Assembly (NCBI RefSeq): GCF_001456955.1
Contig: NZ_KQ758474.1
Coordinates: 113,746-168,114 of the forward strand
Source: Microbacterium enclense
GTDB taxonomy: Bacteria > Actinomycetota > Actinomycetes > Actinomycetales > Microbacteriaceae
Direction of reading: 5' to 3'
Length of the DNA stretch: 54,369 nt
In this document: piece after piece, positions 8,317-16,204 of the stretch
Layout: each line of letters begins with the position of its first letter
Numbering within the stretch: the first letter of the stretch is position 1
The notes under the pieces: generated by a model
Databases searched by the model: none
The model's input: the letters and a program-made list of their open reading frames with translations, nothing else
What the model was told of the DNA's origin: nothing
Position numbers and translations under genes: made by a program

Positions 8317-8389
8317 GCGCCCGTAGCTCAATGGATAGAGCATCTGACTACGGATCAGAAGGTTAGGGGTTCGAGTCCCTTCGGGCGCA
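8317..8389 (+). tRNA. tRNA-Arg (ACG)
   Basis: A full cloverleaf of 73 nt: acceptor GCGCCCG (8317-8323) pairs with CGGGCGC (8382-8388), discriminator A. The D arm contains TAGCTCAATGGATAGAGCA. The anticodon stem TCTGA/TCAGA encloses CTACGGA, giving anticodon ACG, and the T arm contains GGTTCGAGTCCC. No CCA is encoded. It reads CGN arginine codons after A34 is edited to inosine. Confidence 0.97.
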
Positions 8390-8410
8390 CACTGTGTTGA
8401 GACAGTGACA

Positions 8411-8448
8411 AGCCCCGGCCGTGAGGAAACTCCGGCCGGGGCTTTTTC
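8411..8448 (+). terminator. Intrinsic terminator after tRNA-Arg
   Basis: An 11-bp perfect stem AGCCCCGGCCG / CGGCCGGGGCT followed by TTTTTCC, about 20 bases after the tRNA. Confidence 0.9.
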
Positions 8449-8473
8449 CGTATCCGGGCGTGGGTCTCCGCGC

Positions 8474-8533
8474 GTGAGTCGCCGAGAATTGTCGCCGCGG
8501 ACGCCGTTCGAGCGACTATTCTCGGCACCTCAC
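8474..8533. repeat. Long intergenic hairpin (locus B)
   Basis: A left arm (8474-8495, GTGAG..GCCGAGAAT.GTCGC) and a right arm (8512-8533) match as inverted repeats at 19 of 22 positions around a 16-nt loop. It lies between the tRNA terminator and the stop of the convergent small gene. It has no T-run, so it is not a standard terminator. Function unknown. Confidence 0.7.
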
Positions 8534-8561
8534 GCCAGAAAAGACGCACCGCAGCGGCGGG

Positions 8562-8774
8562 TCAGCTCGAGGCCGCCTCCTCGCCGCGGTGCGCGGCATC
8601 CGTCTCCGACGAGTGCAGGTGCAGGATCGCGAGCGACTCGCGCAGCGAGCCCAGGGGCGCTTCGATCTCGTCGTAGTGGTGCACGAAGCCGTTCGCGTCG
8701 CGTGCGCTCACCGAGACCAGCGCATAACCCGGACGCGGCACCCGCGCCTTCCGGCCGAATCGTCGCTCCGTCAT
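8562..8774 (-). CDS. Small hypothetical protein
   Basis: A 70-residue protein that I do not recognise. The start is basic (TERRFGRKARVPRPGYALVS) and the middle acidic (HHYDEIEAPLGSLRESLAIL). The ATG at 8774 is chosen because GGAAGG lies nine bases upstream; the in-frame GTG nine bases earlier abuts that site. There is no signal or membrane segment. It lies 54 bp after the next minus-strand gene and may be co-transcribed with it. Confidence 0.6.
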   Translation of the reverse strand: MTERRFGRKARVPRPGYALVSVSARDANGFVHHYDEIEAPLGSLRESLAILHLHSSETDAAHRGEEAASS

Positions 8775-8828
8775 GGCATCCACCTTCCGTTCGCGGCCGA
8801 GAGTATCGCGCCGCGGGGCGATGGCGGG

Positions 8829-9467
8829 TCAGCGCGCGGCGGTCTTCTTCTTCTTGCTCTTCTCGGCCTTGTCGCCGTCTGCGGCCGGCTGGTCGGGCGT
8901 CGACTCCTCGACGGCGGCCCTCTCTTTCGCCCGTCGTTTCGCCTGCGAGGCGAGGCGGGCTAGATCGACCATGCGCAGTGCGTCCATGCGGGCCTTGCGC
9001 ATCTGGGCGTATTCGGGGTCGGCGTCGGCCGTCATGCCCTCGACGTCGAGACGCTGGCTGAGGTTGGCCTCGACATCGCCCCACGCGGCGATCCGTGCAT
9101 CGGTGACGAGTCCCGCCACGCGCTGGGGATCGTCGGCGAATGCGCGCAGCTCTTTCGCCACCCCGCGCGACTGCTTCGCGCGGCGGCGGAGGTTCCGGGT
9201 GTCACGGTCGCGGTAATCGTGGGTGCCGGAGGAGTCGGAGAAACGCCCCCAGGCGCGCTTGCGCTGGTGCGTCACCCGCTCGGCCGCCTGGTCTTGCTCG
9301 TCGGCGAGGGAGTTGAGCGTCTTGCGCGCGTACTCGGCGAACACCTCACCGTCGAACTGCCCGCCCCGCGCGATGGTCTGGACGAGGATGCGGTTGCGCA
9401 CGGCAAGACGCGCCGCCGCTGTCGCAATAGACAGCCCCTCGGCGATGGCCTCATTCGTGCGCCCCAC
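8829..9467 (-). CDS. Hypothetical protein, lysine-rich C-terminus
   Basis: A 212-residue, mostly helical charged protein. It begins with GTG, has GGGAGG four bases before the start and ends in a lysine tail (EKSKKKKTAAR). It has several Arg/Ala-rich helices (RNLRRRAKQSRGVAKELRAF) and no membrane segment. The composition would suit nucleic-acid or membrane-surface binding, but nothing specific is recognised. Codon use is typical of the region. Confidence 0.65.
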   Translation of the reverse strand: MGRTNEAIAEGLSIATAAARLAVRNRILVQTIARGGQFDGEVFAEYARKTLNSLADEQDQAAERVTHQRKRAWGRFSDSSGTHDYRDRDTRNLRRRAKQSRGVAKELRAFADDPQRVAGLVTDARIAAWGDVEANLSQRLDVEGMTADADPEYAQMRKARMDALRMVDLARLASQAKRRAKERAAVEESTPDQPAADGDKAEKSKKKKTAAR

Positions 9468-9508
9468 GGAACCTCCCGTCCCAGGCTATCGCCCGCGGGG
9501 CACGACCC

Positions 9509-9946
9509 TCAGGACAGTTTGTCGACGACCGCGGTGATCCGGCGCGCGCGGGTGTCGGCGGCCTTGGCGGATTGCACGCTGGTCACGTGCGCCTTGCGGG
9601 CGCTCGGCGACAACGCGTCGAACGACGCCCGGACACCCGCCGCGGCCAACGCCGCGGCCAGATCGTCGGGAACCTCTACCGTTCGCGGCGTGGTGTCGAG
9701 CGTGAGGGTGACGGTGATGGCGTCCCCTCCCGACAGTCCCGTCGCGGCGCGCTTGTCGGACGAGAAGGGGATGAGGAAACGTCCGCCCATCACCCCGATG
9801 GTGCTGGCGTAGACGTAGCCGTTGACGTCGACCACCACGGCGGGACGCTTGCCGCCGCCGAGCTCGTCGATGACCTCGGGCGGCACCTCGATACCGGTGT
9901 TGTTGCCCGTCTGCGAGAGAGTCGTGTCGAAGCGCATGCGCGTCAT
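9509..9946 (-). CDS. DUF1905/YdeI-like protein
   Basis: A 145-residue protein. The N-terminal DUF1905 barrel reads FDTTLSQTGNNTGIEVPPEV ... GGRFLIPFSSDKRAATGLSGGD, and the C-terminal YdeI/OmpD-associated helical part reads SFDALSPSARKAHVTSVQSA ... RRITAVVDKL. Family members have been linked to bacteriocin protection, but the biochemical role is unclear. The start could be the ATG at 9946 or the one at 9937; neither has a ribosome site, so transcription may begin close to the start codon. It is divergent from the enoyl-CoA hydratase gene. Confidence 0.8.
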   Translation of the reverse strand: MTRMRFDTTLSQTGNNTGIEVPPEVIDELGGGKRPAVVVDVNGYVYASTIGVMGGRFLIPFSSDKRAATGLSGGDAITVTLTLDTTPRTVEVPDDLAAALAAAGVRASFDALSPSARKAHVTSVQSAKAADTRARRITAVVDKLS

Positions 9947-10090
9947 TGTGGCAGAGCCGCCCGCCCGGGTCACTCATCCCCACGCGTCAAGAGCGCCGGA
10001 GGCCAATCCCCCGCAGCGTACGCTCCGAACAAGATGCAGCGGCGATGCGGGGGCAGGGGTCGCCCGCGGGGTTCGCACTGACGAGTGGCG

Positions 10091-10906
10091 ATGACGATGA
10101 CCGGACCGGTTCAGCTTTCGATGACAGATGGTGTCGCTCGCGTGACCCTGAACCGTCCCGACGACGGCAACGCGATCACCCTCGATCTCGCTCGCGCGCT
10201 GGCCGAGATCGTCGGAACGATCGCGGCGGCCGGCTCGCGCGTGGTCGTCGTCACCGGGGCGGGCGGCACCTTCAGCACGGGCGGCGATGTGGTCGACATG
10301 GCCGCGGCCGACGATATCGGCGCCTTCGTCTACGAGTTGGCCACGACGTTTCACGGCGCACTCGCCGACCTCGCCGATCTCGACGCCGTCATCATCGCGG
10401 CCGTCGACGGTGTCGCTGCGGGAGGGGGGCTCGGCCTGGCGCTCTGCGCGGACGTCGTCGTCGCCTCCGAGCGGGCTCTCTTCCTGACGGCGTACGAGGC
10501 GATCGGGCTGAGCCCCGACAGTGGTGCGTCGTACCTCCTGCCGCGAGTCATCGGCGCCTCTCGCGCCCGGGCGATGAGCGCGGTCGGTCTGCGGTTGAAC
10601 GCCGACGGCGCCCGCGACGTCGGACTCGTGCACGAGATCGTGCCGTCGGCGCACTTCGACGACGCGGTGCAGACGCTGGCGACCCGGCTCGCCGCGCGCC
10701 CGCAGGGGCACATGGCGGCATCCCGCGCCCTCTTCCGCGGGGCCGATCCCCAGGAGTTCCGCCGCCACCTCGACGCGGAGGCACGCGCGATCAGCGCGGC
10801 GGCCGCGTCGCCCGACGCCACCCGCCTCATCCGCGAGTACGCGGTGCGGGCCCGGCGCAGCGCGGCGGCCGCACAACGCAGAGCCGAGCGGAGCCGCGCG
10901 GCCTGA
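10091..10906 (+). CDS. Enoyl-CoA hydratase/isomerase family protein
   Basis: A 271-residue crotonase-fold protein. The oxyanion-hole segments are AGGTFSTGGDV (about residues 63-73) and VDGVAAGGGLGLALCADVVVA (about 105-125). YEAIGLSPDSGASYLLPRVI carries the segment where hydratases have a catalytic Glu; here the position reads D-S-G-A, so exact chemistry is uncertain. The usual role is hydration or isomerisation of fatty acyl-CoA in beta-oxidation or aromatic catabolism. The ATG at 10091 is used; ATG 10097 and GTG 10085 are in frame. No operon partner is present. The 306 bp that follow (10907-11212) show no gene or clear repeat. Confidence 0.85.
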   Translation: MTMTGPVQLSMTDGVARVTLNRPDDGNAITLDLARALAEIVGTIAAAGSRVVVVTGAGGTFSTGGDVVDMAAADDIGAFVYELATTFHGALADLADLDAVIIAAVDGVAAGGGLGLALCADVVVASERALFLTAYEAIGLSPDSGASYLLPRVIGASRARAMSAVGLRLNADGARDVGLVHEIVPSAHFDDAVQTLATRLAARPQGHMAASRALFRGADPQEFRRHLDAEARAISAAAASPDATRLIREYAVRARRSAAAAQRRAERSRAA

Positions 10907-11212
10907 TGACCGGTCGCTCCTGCGGGGACCGATAGGTGAACATCGGATGAAGCGCAAGCCCCCTCGATCCGAATGGGCGGCCCCGTAGCGTCACCCTCGT
11001 TGCGGAGGGCCTCGGAGAGTACTCGGGGGCCTTCTGTCGTTTCCGGGGTCCGCTCGCCGACGGGCGTGATCCGGATGCCGTGGCACCACGTCGTGGTCGG
11101 GTTCTACCGGATGGATCCGGCGATGCGCAAAGCCCAATCCGAACGCGGGATTGTCTCCGAAGATGTGGAAAGGCGGCCGGACGGTCGCTGCCAACACACT
11201 GGGAGGTTCATC

Positions 11213-11620
11213 ATGAGCTCATCACCCAATCGACTCGTGGCCACCGTCTTCGGCGCTGTCTACCTGCTCGTCGGCCTGCTCGGCTTCGCCGTCACCGGCG
11301 GTGTCGGTTTCATCTCGAACGAGGGCGGTCTGCTGCTCGGCATCTTCGAGGTCAACCCGCTGCACAACATCGCGCACCTCCTGATCGGTGGCGCACTGCT
11401 CGTCGCCGGTCTGGCCAACGCGCGCGCCGCGAAGGGCGTCAACACGACCGTCGGCGCCGTCTACCTGCTGCTCGGCATCGTCGGCTTCTTCCTCATGGGT
11501 CCGGCGAACATCCTCGCGCTCAACGTGCCCGACCACTTCCTGCACCTCGGCAGCGCCGTCGTGCTGCTGGGTGTCGGCCTCGGCACCGAGCGCAGCATTC
11601 CCCGCACCTCGGCGGTGTGA
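11213..11620 (+). CDS. DUF4383 membrane protein
   Basis: A 135-residue protein with four predicted membrane helices and the DUF4383 pattern: VFGAVYLLVGLLGF, then NPLHNIAHLLIGGALL, AVYLLLGIVGFFLM and NVPDHFLHLGSAVVLL. A strong GGGAGG site precedes the ATG at 11213; the longer open frame upstream lacks one. The function of the family is unknown. It is followed after one base by a GTG-started membrane protein, so the two are translationally coupled. Confidence 0.88.
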   Translation: MSSSPNRLVATVFGAVYLLVGLLGFAVTGGVGFISNEGGLLLGIFEVNPLHNIAHLLIGGALLVAGLANARAAKGVNTTVGAVYLLLGIVGFFLMGPANILALNVPDHFLHLGSAVVLLGVGLGTERSIPRTSAV

Positions 11621-11621
11621 G

Positions 11622-12152
11622 GTGACCGCCGCGACCTTCACGCGGTCGTGGCCCTCCGTGTCCGCATGGGGGGCCGGCCTGATCGCCGTCGCCCTCGGTG
11701 CGGGCGCGATCGTCCGCCCCGGTTCCGAGGCCGTCACCATCGGCCTCGGAACCGGAGCGGTGGCGCTCGGCCTCGCCCTTCTCCTGTGGGGCGGTGCCGC
11801 GCTGGCCACCGGCCGCTTCGTGCTGCCGCGGACGATCCTCGGCGGCTCGCTCGTGACTCTCGTGCTGACCGGCGCCCTCGTCTTCGCAGACCCCGCGCAC
11901 ACCAGCATCATGGGTGCCGCCGCGGCATCCCTCCTCCTCGTCGTCGTCGGCGCCACCGCCGCCGCGCACGTGCGACGGATGCGACGCGCGGAAGCGCCCG
12001 ACCGGTCGGCGCAGCCGATGAGCGTCATCGGACTCCTCGTGGCCGCCGCCGTCATCGCCGTCGTGGTCACGCCCGCTCTCGGCGCCACGCAGAACGCGGT
12101 CCTGCTGCGCGACGACGGGACCCTGCCCGTCATCACCCACGACGGGCACTGA
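11622..12152 (+). CDS. Hypothetical membrane protein
   Basis: A 176-residue protein with about five hydrophobic helices (AGLIAVALGAGAIV, LALLLWGGAAL, LVTLVLTGALVF, ASLLLVVVGATAAA, IGLLVAAAVIAVVV). It ends in a short polar tail (NAVLLRDDGTLPVITHDGH) that would lie outside the membrane. It starts with GTG one base after the DUF4383 stop, which implies joint production. I do not recognise a family. Confidence 0.75.
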   Translation: MTAATFTRSWPSVSAWGAGLIAVALGAGAIVRPGSEAVTIGLGTGAVALGLALLLWGGAALATGRFVLPRTILGGSLVTLVLTGALVFADPAHTSIMGAAAASLLLVVVGATAAAHVRRMRRAEAPDRSAQPMSVIGLLVAAAVIAVVVTPALGATQNAVLLRDDGTLPVITHDGH

Positions 12153-12224
12153 TCTCGTCCGCAAGACCTCCACGAGCGAGGTACCTCCGGCGCCCGGCCG
12201 CCCGGACGGTGGCACGCTGGAAGG

Positions 12225-13148
12225 GTGACAGACGTCCCCTCCTCCCCCGTCCCGGGTTGGATCTCGTCATTGCGAGGCAAGATCCTCACCGCCCTCGCGG
12301 GCGATCCCACGGGCATGGCCCCCTACGTGCGCGACATCGCCGAGGGCGACGACGCCGGCTACTTCGCCGAGAACGGCCCCGCGTGGACGGTGCACGCCGG
12401 AATGGGGACGCTGGTGGCCGGCATCCGGGCCCTGCTCCTGCAGGCGCTGCACCCGGGAGCGCTCGCGGGCGTGCACGACTGGTCGCGCTACCGCGAAGAC
12501 CCCATCGGACGCCTCACCGGCACGGTGCGCTGGGTCATCACGCTGACCTACGGCTCGAAGACGCAGGCGGATGCCGAGACTCGACGCGTCGGACGCTTCC
12601 ACCAGCGCGTGAAGGGCGAGTACCGGGCCGGCGACGGGTCGGAGCGGACCTACACGGCGGAGGCGGCCGACCTGGTGCGGTGGGTGCACCTCGCCTTCAC
12701 CGATGCCTTCCTCGCCGGGCACGAGGTGTCTCGCCTGCCCATCCCCGGCGGCGCCGACGCCTATGTCGCCGATTGGGCGACGGCCGGTCGCCTCATGCGG
12801 GTGGTGGACCCGCCCCTCACCCGTGCGGCGCTCCGCGGCGAGATCGACGGGTTCTTCGAGCGCGGCGAACTGCGCGGCGGCGAGCGCGTCGACGACGTGG
12901 TGCGGTTCTTGCGCCGACCGCCGTTCCCCGGCGCGATGGGCGTGGCGTACCGCGTGCTGTTCGCGGCCGCGGTGGCCACCATCCCGCGCCGATACCGCAG
13001 GATGCTGGGGGTGCGGCGGTGGCCGCTGCCCGTGCTCACGCTCACCCGCGTCGTCCTGCGCATCACCGAACGAGCGCTCGGCTCGGGCCCGCGCGCCCAG
13101 GACATGGCGCGCCAGCGTTTGCGGAGGCTGGAGCGGGAGGCGGCGTGA
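12225..13148 (+). CDS. Oxygenase MpaB-family protein (DUF2236)
   Basis: A 307-residue DUF2236 protein, related to MpaB and to latex-clearing rubber oxygenase. It has the family segments ALLLQALHPGALAGVHDWSRY (about 80-100) and ADLVRWVHLAFTDAFL (about 150-165), whose histidines are candidates for haem binding. Known relatives cleave C=C bonds with oxygen, but most bacterial members are uncharacterised. The GTG at 12225 follows CACGCT by six bases (12213-12218), as in other probable leaderless genes here. It ends in a GTGA overlap with the DUF1992 gene. Confidence 0.88.
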   Translation: MTDVPSSPVPGWISSLRGKILTALAGDPTGMAPYVRDIAEGDDAGYFAENGPAWTVHAGMGTLVAGIRALLLQALHPGALAGVHDWSRYREDPIGRLTGTVRWVITLTYGSKTQADAETRRVGRFHQRVKGEYRAGDGSERTYTAEAADLVRWVHLAFTDAFLAGHEVSRLPIPGGADAYVADWATAGRLMRVVDPPLTRAALRGEIDGFFERGELRGGERVDDVVRFLRRPPFPGAMGVAYRVLFAAAVATIPRRYRRMLGVRRWPLPVLTLTRVVLRITERALGSGPRAQDMARQRLRRLEREAA

Positions 13149-13732
13149 ACGAGGATCCCCGGCAGTCGGCCGAACGCTACCGGCTCGACCGTGAGCTGCG
13201 GGCGGCGGGCCTCGAGCCCGCGCCGGACGAAGCGGCGCGCGAGGACGCGGCGCCCGAGGCGCGCTCGACGCCCGCCCGCGGATCCACCGCCGCGGAACGC
13301 GCCGCGTTCGTCGAGACGGCGATCCAGCAGGCGATCCGCCGCGGGGAGTTCGACGACCTGCCGGGAGCCGGCAAGCCATTGCCCGACCTGGGGTCGTCGC
13401 ACGATCCCGACTGGTGGATCCGGCGCAAGATCGAGACCGAGAAGCTCACCGGACTCGGTCCGCCGGCCCTCACCCTGCGCGTCGAGCACGCCGAGCTTGC
13501 GGAGCGCCTGGATGCCATCGCGCGCGAGCCCGAGGTGCGGGAAGCGGTGCAGGACTTCAACCGCCGGGTGATCGAGGCGCGGCGACAGCTGCTCGGCGGG
13601 CCGCCGGTGGTGACGCCGACGGTGGACGTGGATGCCGAGGTGGCCGCGTGGGCCGCCCGGCGCCGCGCGCGTGAGGAAGCGGCCGCGGTGGAAGCCCCGG
13701 TGCGACGGCGGCGGTGGTTCGGGCGGCGGTGA
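13145..13732 (+). CDS. DUF1992 domain protein (DnaJ-C28-like)
   Basis: A 195-residue protein. The conserved domain begins AFVETAIQQAIRRGEFDDLP and continues with GAGKPLPDL and DPDWWIRRKIETEKL, the signature of DUF1992, which is also found in human DNAJC28. It has no J domain. The ends are charged (VRRRRWFGRR). Its start overlaps the MpaB-like stop by four bases (GTGA), so the two are one operon. Function unknown. Confidence 0.88.
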   Translation: MNEDPRQSAERYRLDRELRAAGLEPAPDEAAREDAAPEARSTPARGSTAAERAAFVETAIQQAIRRGEFDDLPGAGKPLPDLGSSHDPDWWIRRKIETEKLTGLGPPALTLRVEHAELAERLDAIAREPEVREAVQDFNRRVIEARRQLLGGPPVVTPTVDVDAEVAAWAARRRAREEAAAVEAPVRRRRWFGRR

Positions 13733-13771
13733 ACCGCGGCCCTGTCGGGCGAGGTGGCTGAGCCCGCGGTG

Positions 13772-14602
13772 TCAGAGCGCGGCGAGCGCCTCCGCGCGTT
13801 CGACGAGAGCCCGCGCTCGGGCGAGCGTCGGCGCGTACGAGCCGTCGACCGGACCGTCGGGCGTCTGCGACAGCAGCGACCGCGCGGCCTCCACCTCGGC
13901 GGGCGAGGGCGTGAAACCCGCGTGAGCGCCGGCGACGGCGGCATCCCGCAACGCCAGCGTGCCCGTGAAGCCCATCGCGACCGCGTGGAGGGCGGCATCC
14001 CGGGCCTGCTCGATCGGACCGCACGGGCCGTCGATGGGTCCGGCGATACCCGCCGCGGCCGAGGCGACGACGAGCTGCGCGCGCGGCCACGACAGGGCGA
14101 TGCGGTCGGCCGCCATGCCGGTGTCGCGGCGGAAGTCGCCGGTGCCGAAGGCGAGACGGCGGGTCGACGGGTGCGCGGCGATCGCGGGAGCGGCGAGAAG
14201 CGCCGCGGCGGACTCCACCATCGCCACGATCGGGGTGCCGCCCGGGAGGGACGCCGCCACGTGGGCGACGTCGTCGGGGCCGGCGCACATCGCCAGCACG
14301 ACCCCCGCGAGGCGGTCGTCGAGCTCGCGACCGAGCGCGAGGTCGTGCTCGCCGTCACGGGTTCCGGCGGCGCTGATGCGGAGCCACACCGGAGACCCGG
14401 CGGCCGCGCGACGGGCCCGCTCGCGTCCCTCGGCCTTGCGCCCGGCGGGCAGACCGTCTTCGAGGTCGAGCACGAGCACGTCGGCTGCGGTCTCGAGGCC
14501 ACCGGCCAGCGGCGAGCGCAGCATCCACGTGCGGGCGAGGTCGACACGCGCGGGGGCGGGGGCGGCCGAAGCCGCCCCCGCCGGGGTGTGCGCGATGGTC
14601 AC
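13772..14602 (-). CDS. HpcH/HpaI aldolase / CitE-like lyase
   Basis: A 276-residue member of the citrate lyase beta-subunit family. Motifs: RSPLAGGLETAADVLVLDLE at the first strand, IVAMVESAAALLAAPAIA near the centre, and AFGTGDFRRDTGMAAD. Relatives split or hydrolyse acyl-CoA thioesters such as citramalyl- or malyl-CoA. No citrate lyase alpha or acyl-carrier gene is present, so it is a stand-alone CitE-like enzyme. The GTG at 14602 overlaps the symporter stop by four bases, so uptake and cleavage of a C4-C6 acid are expressed together. A longer open frame to 15346 is an antisense shadow. Confidence 0.85.
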   Translation of the reverse strand: MTIAHTPAGAASAAPAPARVDLARTWMLRSPLAGGLETAADVLVLDLEDGLPAGRKAEGRERARRAAAGSPVWLRISAAGTRDGEHDLALGRELDDRLAGVVLAMCAGPDDVAHVAASLPGGTPIVAMVESAAALLAAPAIAAHPSTRRLAFGTGDFRRDTGMAADRIALSWPRAQLVVASAAAGIAGPIDGPCGPIEQARDAALHAVAMGFTGTLALRDAAVAGAHAGFTPSPAEVEAARSLLSQTPDGPVDGSYAPTLARARALVERAEALAAL

Positions 14603-16050
14603 GAACGGCTCCGAGCCGCCGCCTCCGCCTCCGCCTTGGCACGGAAGGCGTCGAGCGTGTCGGTGTCGACGGTGGTGGGTCCGGCGCCGACCTCTGCCGA
14701 GGCGAGCTCCTTGGCATCCGCCGCCTTGTTGACCGACCCGTGGTCGTCGCCGGTGAGCAGGTTCTCGTCGAACGGGATGTTGCCGGCGAGCACCTCGCGG
14801 ACGCGCTGGCCGTCGTACTCCTTGGTCCAGGCGCCGATGAGCATGGTGGCCACGGCGTTGCCGGTGAAGTTGGTGACGGCGCGGGCCTCGGACATGAAGC
14901 GGTCGATGCCGACGATGACGCCGACGCCGTTGACCAGGTCGGGACGGTAGGCCGAGAGGCCGCCGGCGAGGGTCGCCAGGCCCGCACCGGTGACACCGGC
15001 CGCACCCTTGGAAGCGATGATCATGAAGACCATGAGGCCGATCTGCTCGGGGATCGACATCGGCGCACCCATGGCCGAGGCGATGAACAGCGAGGCCATG
15101 GTCAGGTAGATGGCGGTGCCGTCGAGGTTGAAGGAGTAACCGGTCGGAACGGTGATGCCGACGACCGGCTTGGAGACGCCCAGGTGCTCCATCTTGGCGA
15201 TGAGGCGCGGCAGCGCGGCCTCGGACGACGAGGTGCCGACGATGAGCAGGTACTCGCGGCCCAGGTACTTCATGAGCGTGAAGATGTTGACGCGGGTCAC
15301 GGCGTACAGCAGCGTGCCGAGGACGCCGACGATGAAGACGAAGCACGTGAGGTAGAACGCGCCCATCAGGATGCCGAGGCTGATCACGGCCGCGAAGCCG
15401 GTCTTGCCGACGACCGCGGCGATGGCACCGAACGCGCCGATCGGGGCGAGCCAGAGGATCATGCCGAGGATGCGGAAGACGAGCACCTGGAAGTTGCGGA
15501 TGGCGTCGACCATCTGCGCGCCGCGCTCGCCCATGCGCTGCAGGGCGAAGCCGACCAGCAGGGCGATGAAGAGCACCTGAAGGATGCTGCCGCCGGTGAA
15601 GGCCGAGAAGAAGGTGGTCGGGATGATGCCCAGGATGAAGTCCTGCGTGGTGGTGGGCTCGGCCGCGGCCTCGTAGGTGGCGCCCGCGATGTTCAGGCCC
15701 TCACCGGGGTGGATGATGTTGCCGACGATGAGGCCGATGACCAGCGCGAACGACGACATGATCAGGAAGTAGACCATCGCCAGGCCGCCGATCTTGCCGA
15801 CCGTGGAGGCCTTGGCGATCGAGCCGATGCCGACCACGATCGTGCAGAAGATGACCGGGGCGATCATCATCTTGATCAGGCTGACGAAGCCCTTGCCGAT
15901 CGGCTCGAGCGTCGTCGCGAACGCCGGAGCGACGAGGCCCACGACGATACCGCCGAGAACGGCGATGATCACCGAGATGTAGAGCCAGTGGTTGCGGTCG
16001 ATCTTCTTACGCGGCCGACCGTCGCGCGTGGTGCGGAGTGAGAGTGCCAT
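14599..16050 (-). CDS. dctA: Dicarboxylate/cation symporter (DctA-like)
   Basis: A 483-residue DAACS-family transporter with about eight helices and two re-entrant loops. Diagnostic segments are the serine-rich LIVGTSSSEAALPRLIAKME, TVPTGYSFNLDGTAIYLTMA and the substrate-binding DRFMSEARAVTNFTGNAVAT. It imports C4-dicarboxylates such as succinate, malate or fumarate with protons or sodium. A polar, charged C-terminal extension of about 60 residues is longer than usual. It is divergent from a CitA/CitB two-component system that probably controls it and co-transcribed with the CitE-like gene. Confidence 0.92.
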   Translation of the reverse strand: MALSLRTTRDGRPRKKIDRNHWLYISVIIAVLGGIVVGLVAPAFATTLEPIGKGFVSLIKMMIAPVIFCTIVVGIGSIAKASTVGKIGGLAMVYFLIMSSFALVIGLIVGNIIHPGEGLNIAGATYEAAAEPTTTQDFILGIIPTTFFSAFTGGSILQVLFIALLVGFALQRMGERGAQMVDAIRNFQVLVFRILGMILWLAPIGAFGAIAAVVGKTGFAAVISLGILMGAFYLTCFVFIVGVLGTLLYAVTRVNIFTLMKYLGREYLLIVGTSSSEAALPRLIAKMEHLGVSKPVVGITVPTGYSFNLDGTAIYLTMASLFIASAMGAPMSIPEQIGLMVFMIIASKGAAGVTGAGLATLAGGLSAYRPDLVNGVGVIVGIDRFMSEARAVTNFTGNAVATMLIGAWTKEYDGQRVREVLAGNIPFDENLLTGDDHGSVNKAADAKELASAEVGAGPTTVDTDTLDAFRAKAEAEAAARSRS

Positions 16051-16204
16051 CAGCGTCTATCCCTCTTCCTAACGTCATTGTTAATTCCGGCGGGATCGCC
16101 GGGTGGGTGAGATGTCTCGTTCCTGCCGGCCGGACCGCCGGTGGATGAGACGACTGTGGTCGACAGCGAGCTCCACGGCGATTTGTGGTCGTATTGTTCA
16201 CGGC
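16051..16204. promoter_or_regulatory. dctA / CitAB-1 divergent control region
   Basis: This 154-bp gap holds an unusually AT-rich patch (TTGTTAATT at about 16079-16087) and a hairpin CCGGCG-GGAT-CGCCGG at 16087-16102 in the dctA leader. TATTGT at 16192-16197 lies seven bases before the kinase ATG at 16205. The AT patch is a plausible site for the CitB-type regulator; this is inference. Confidence 0.45.
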
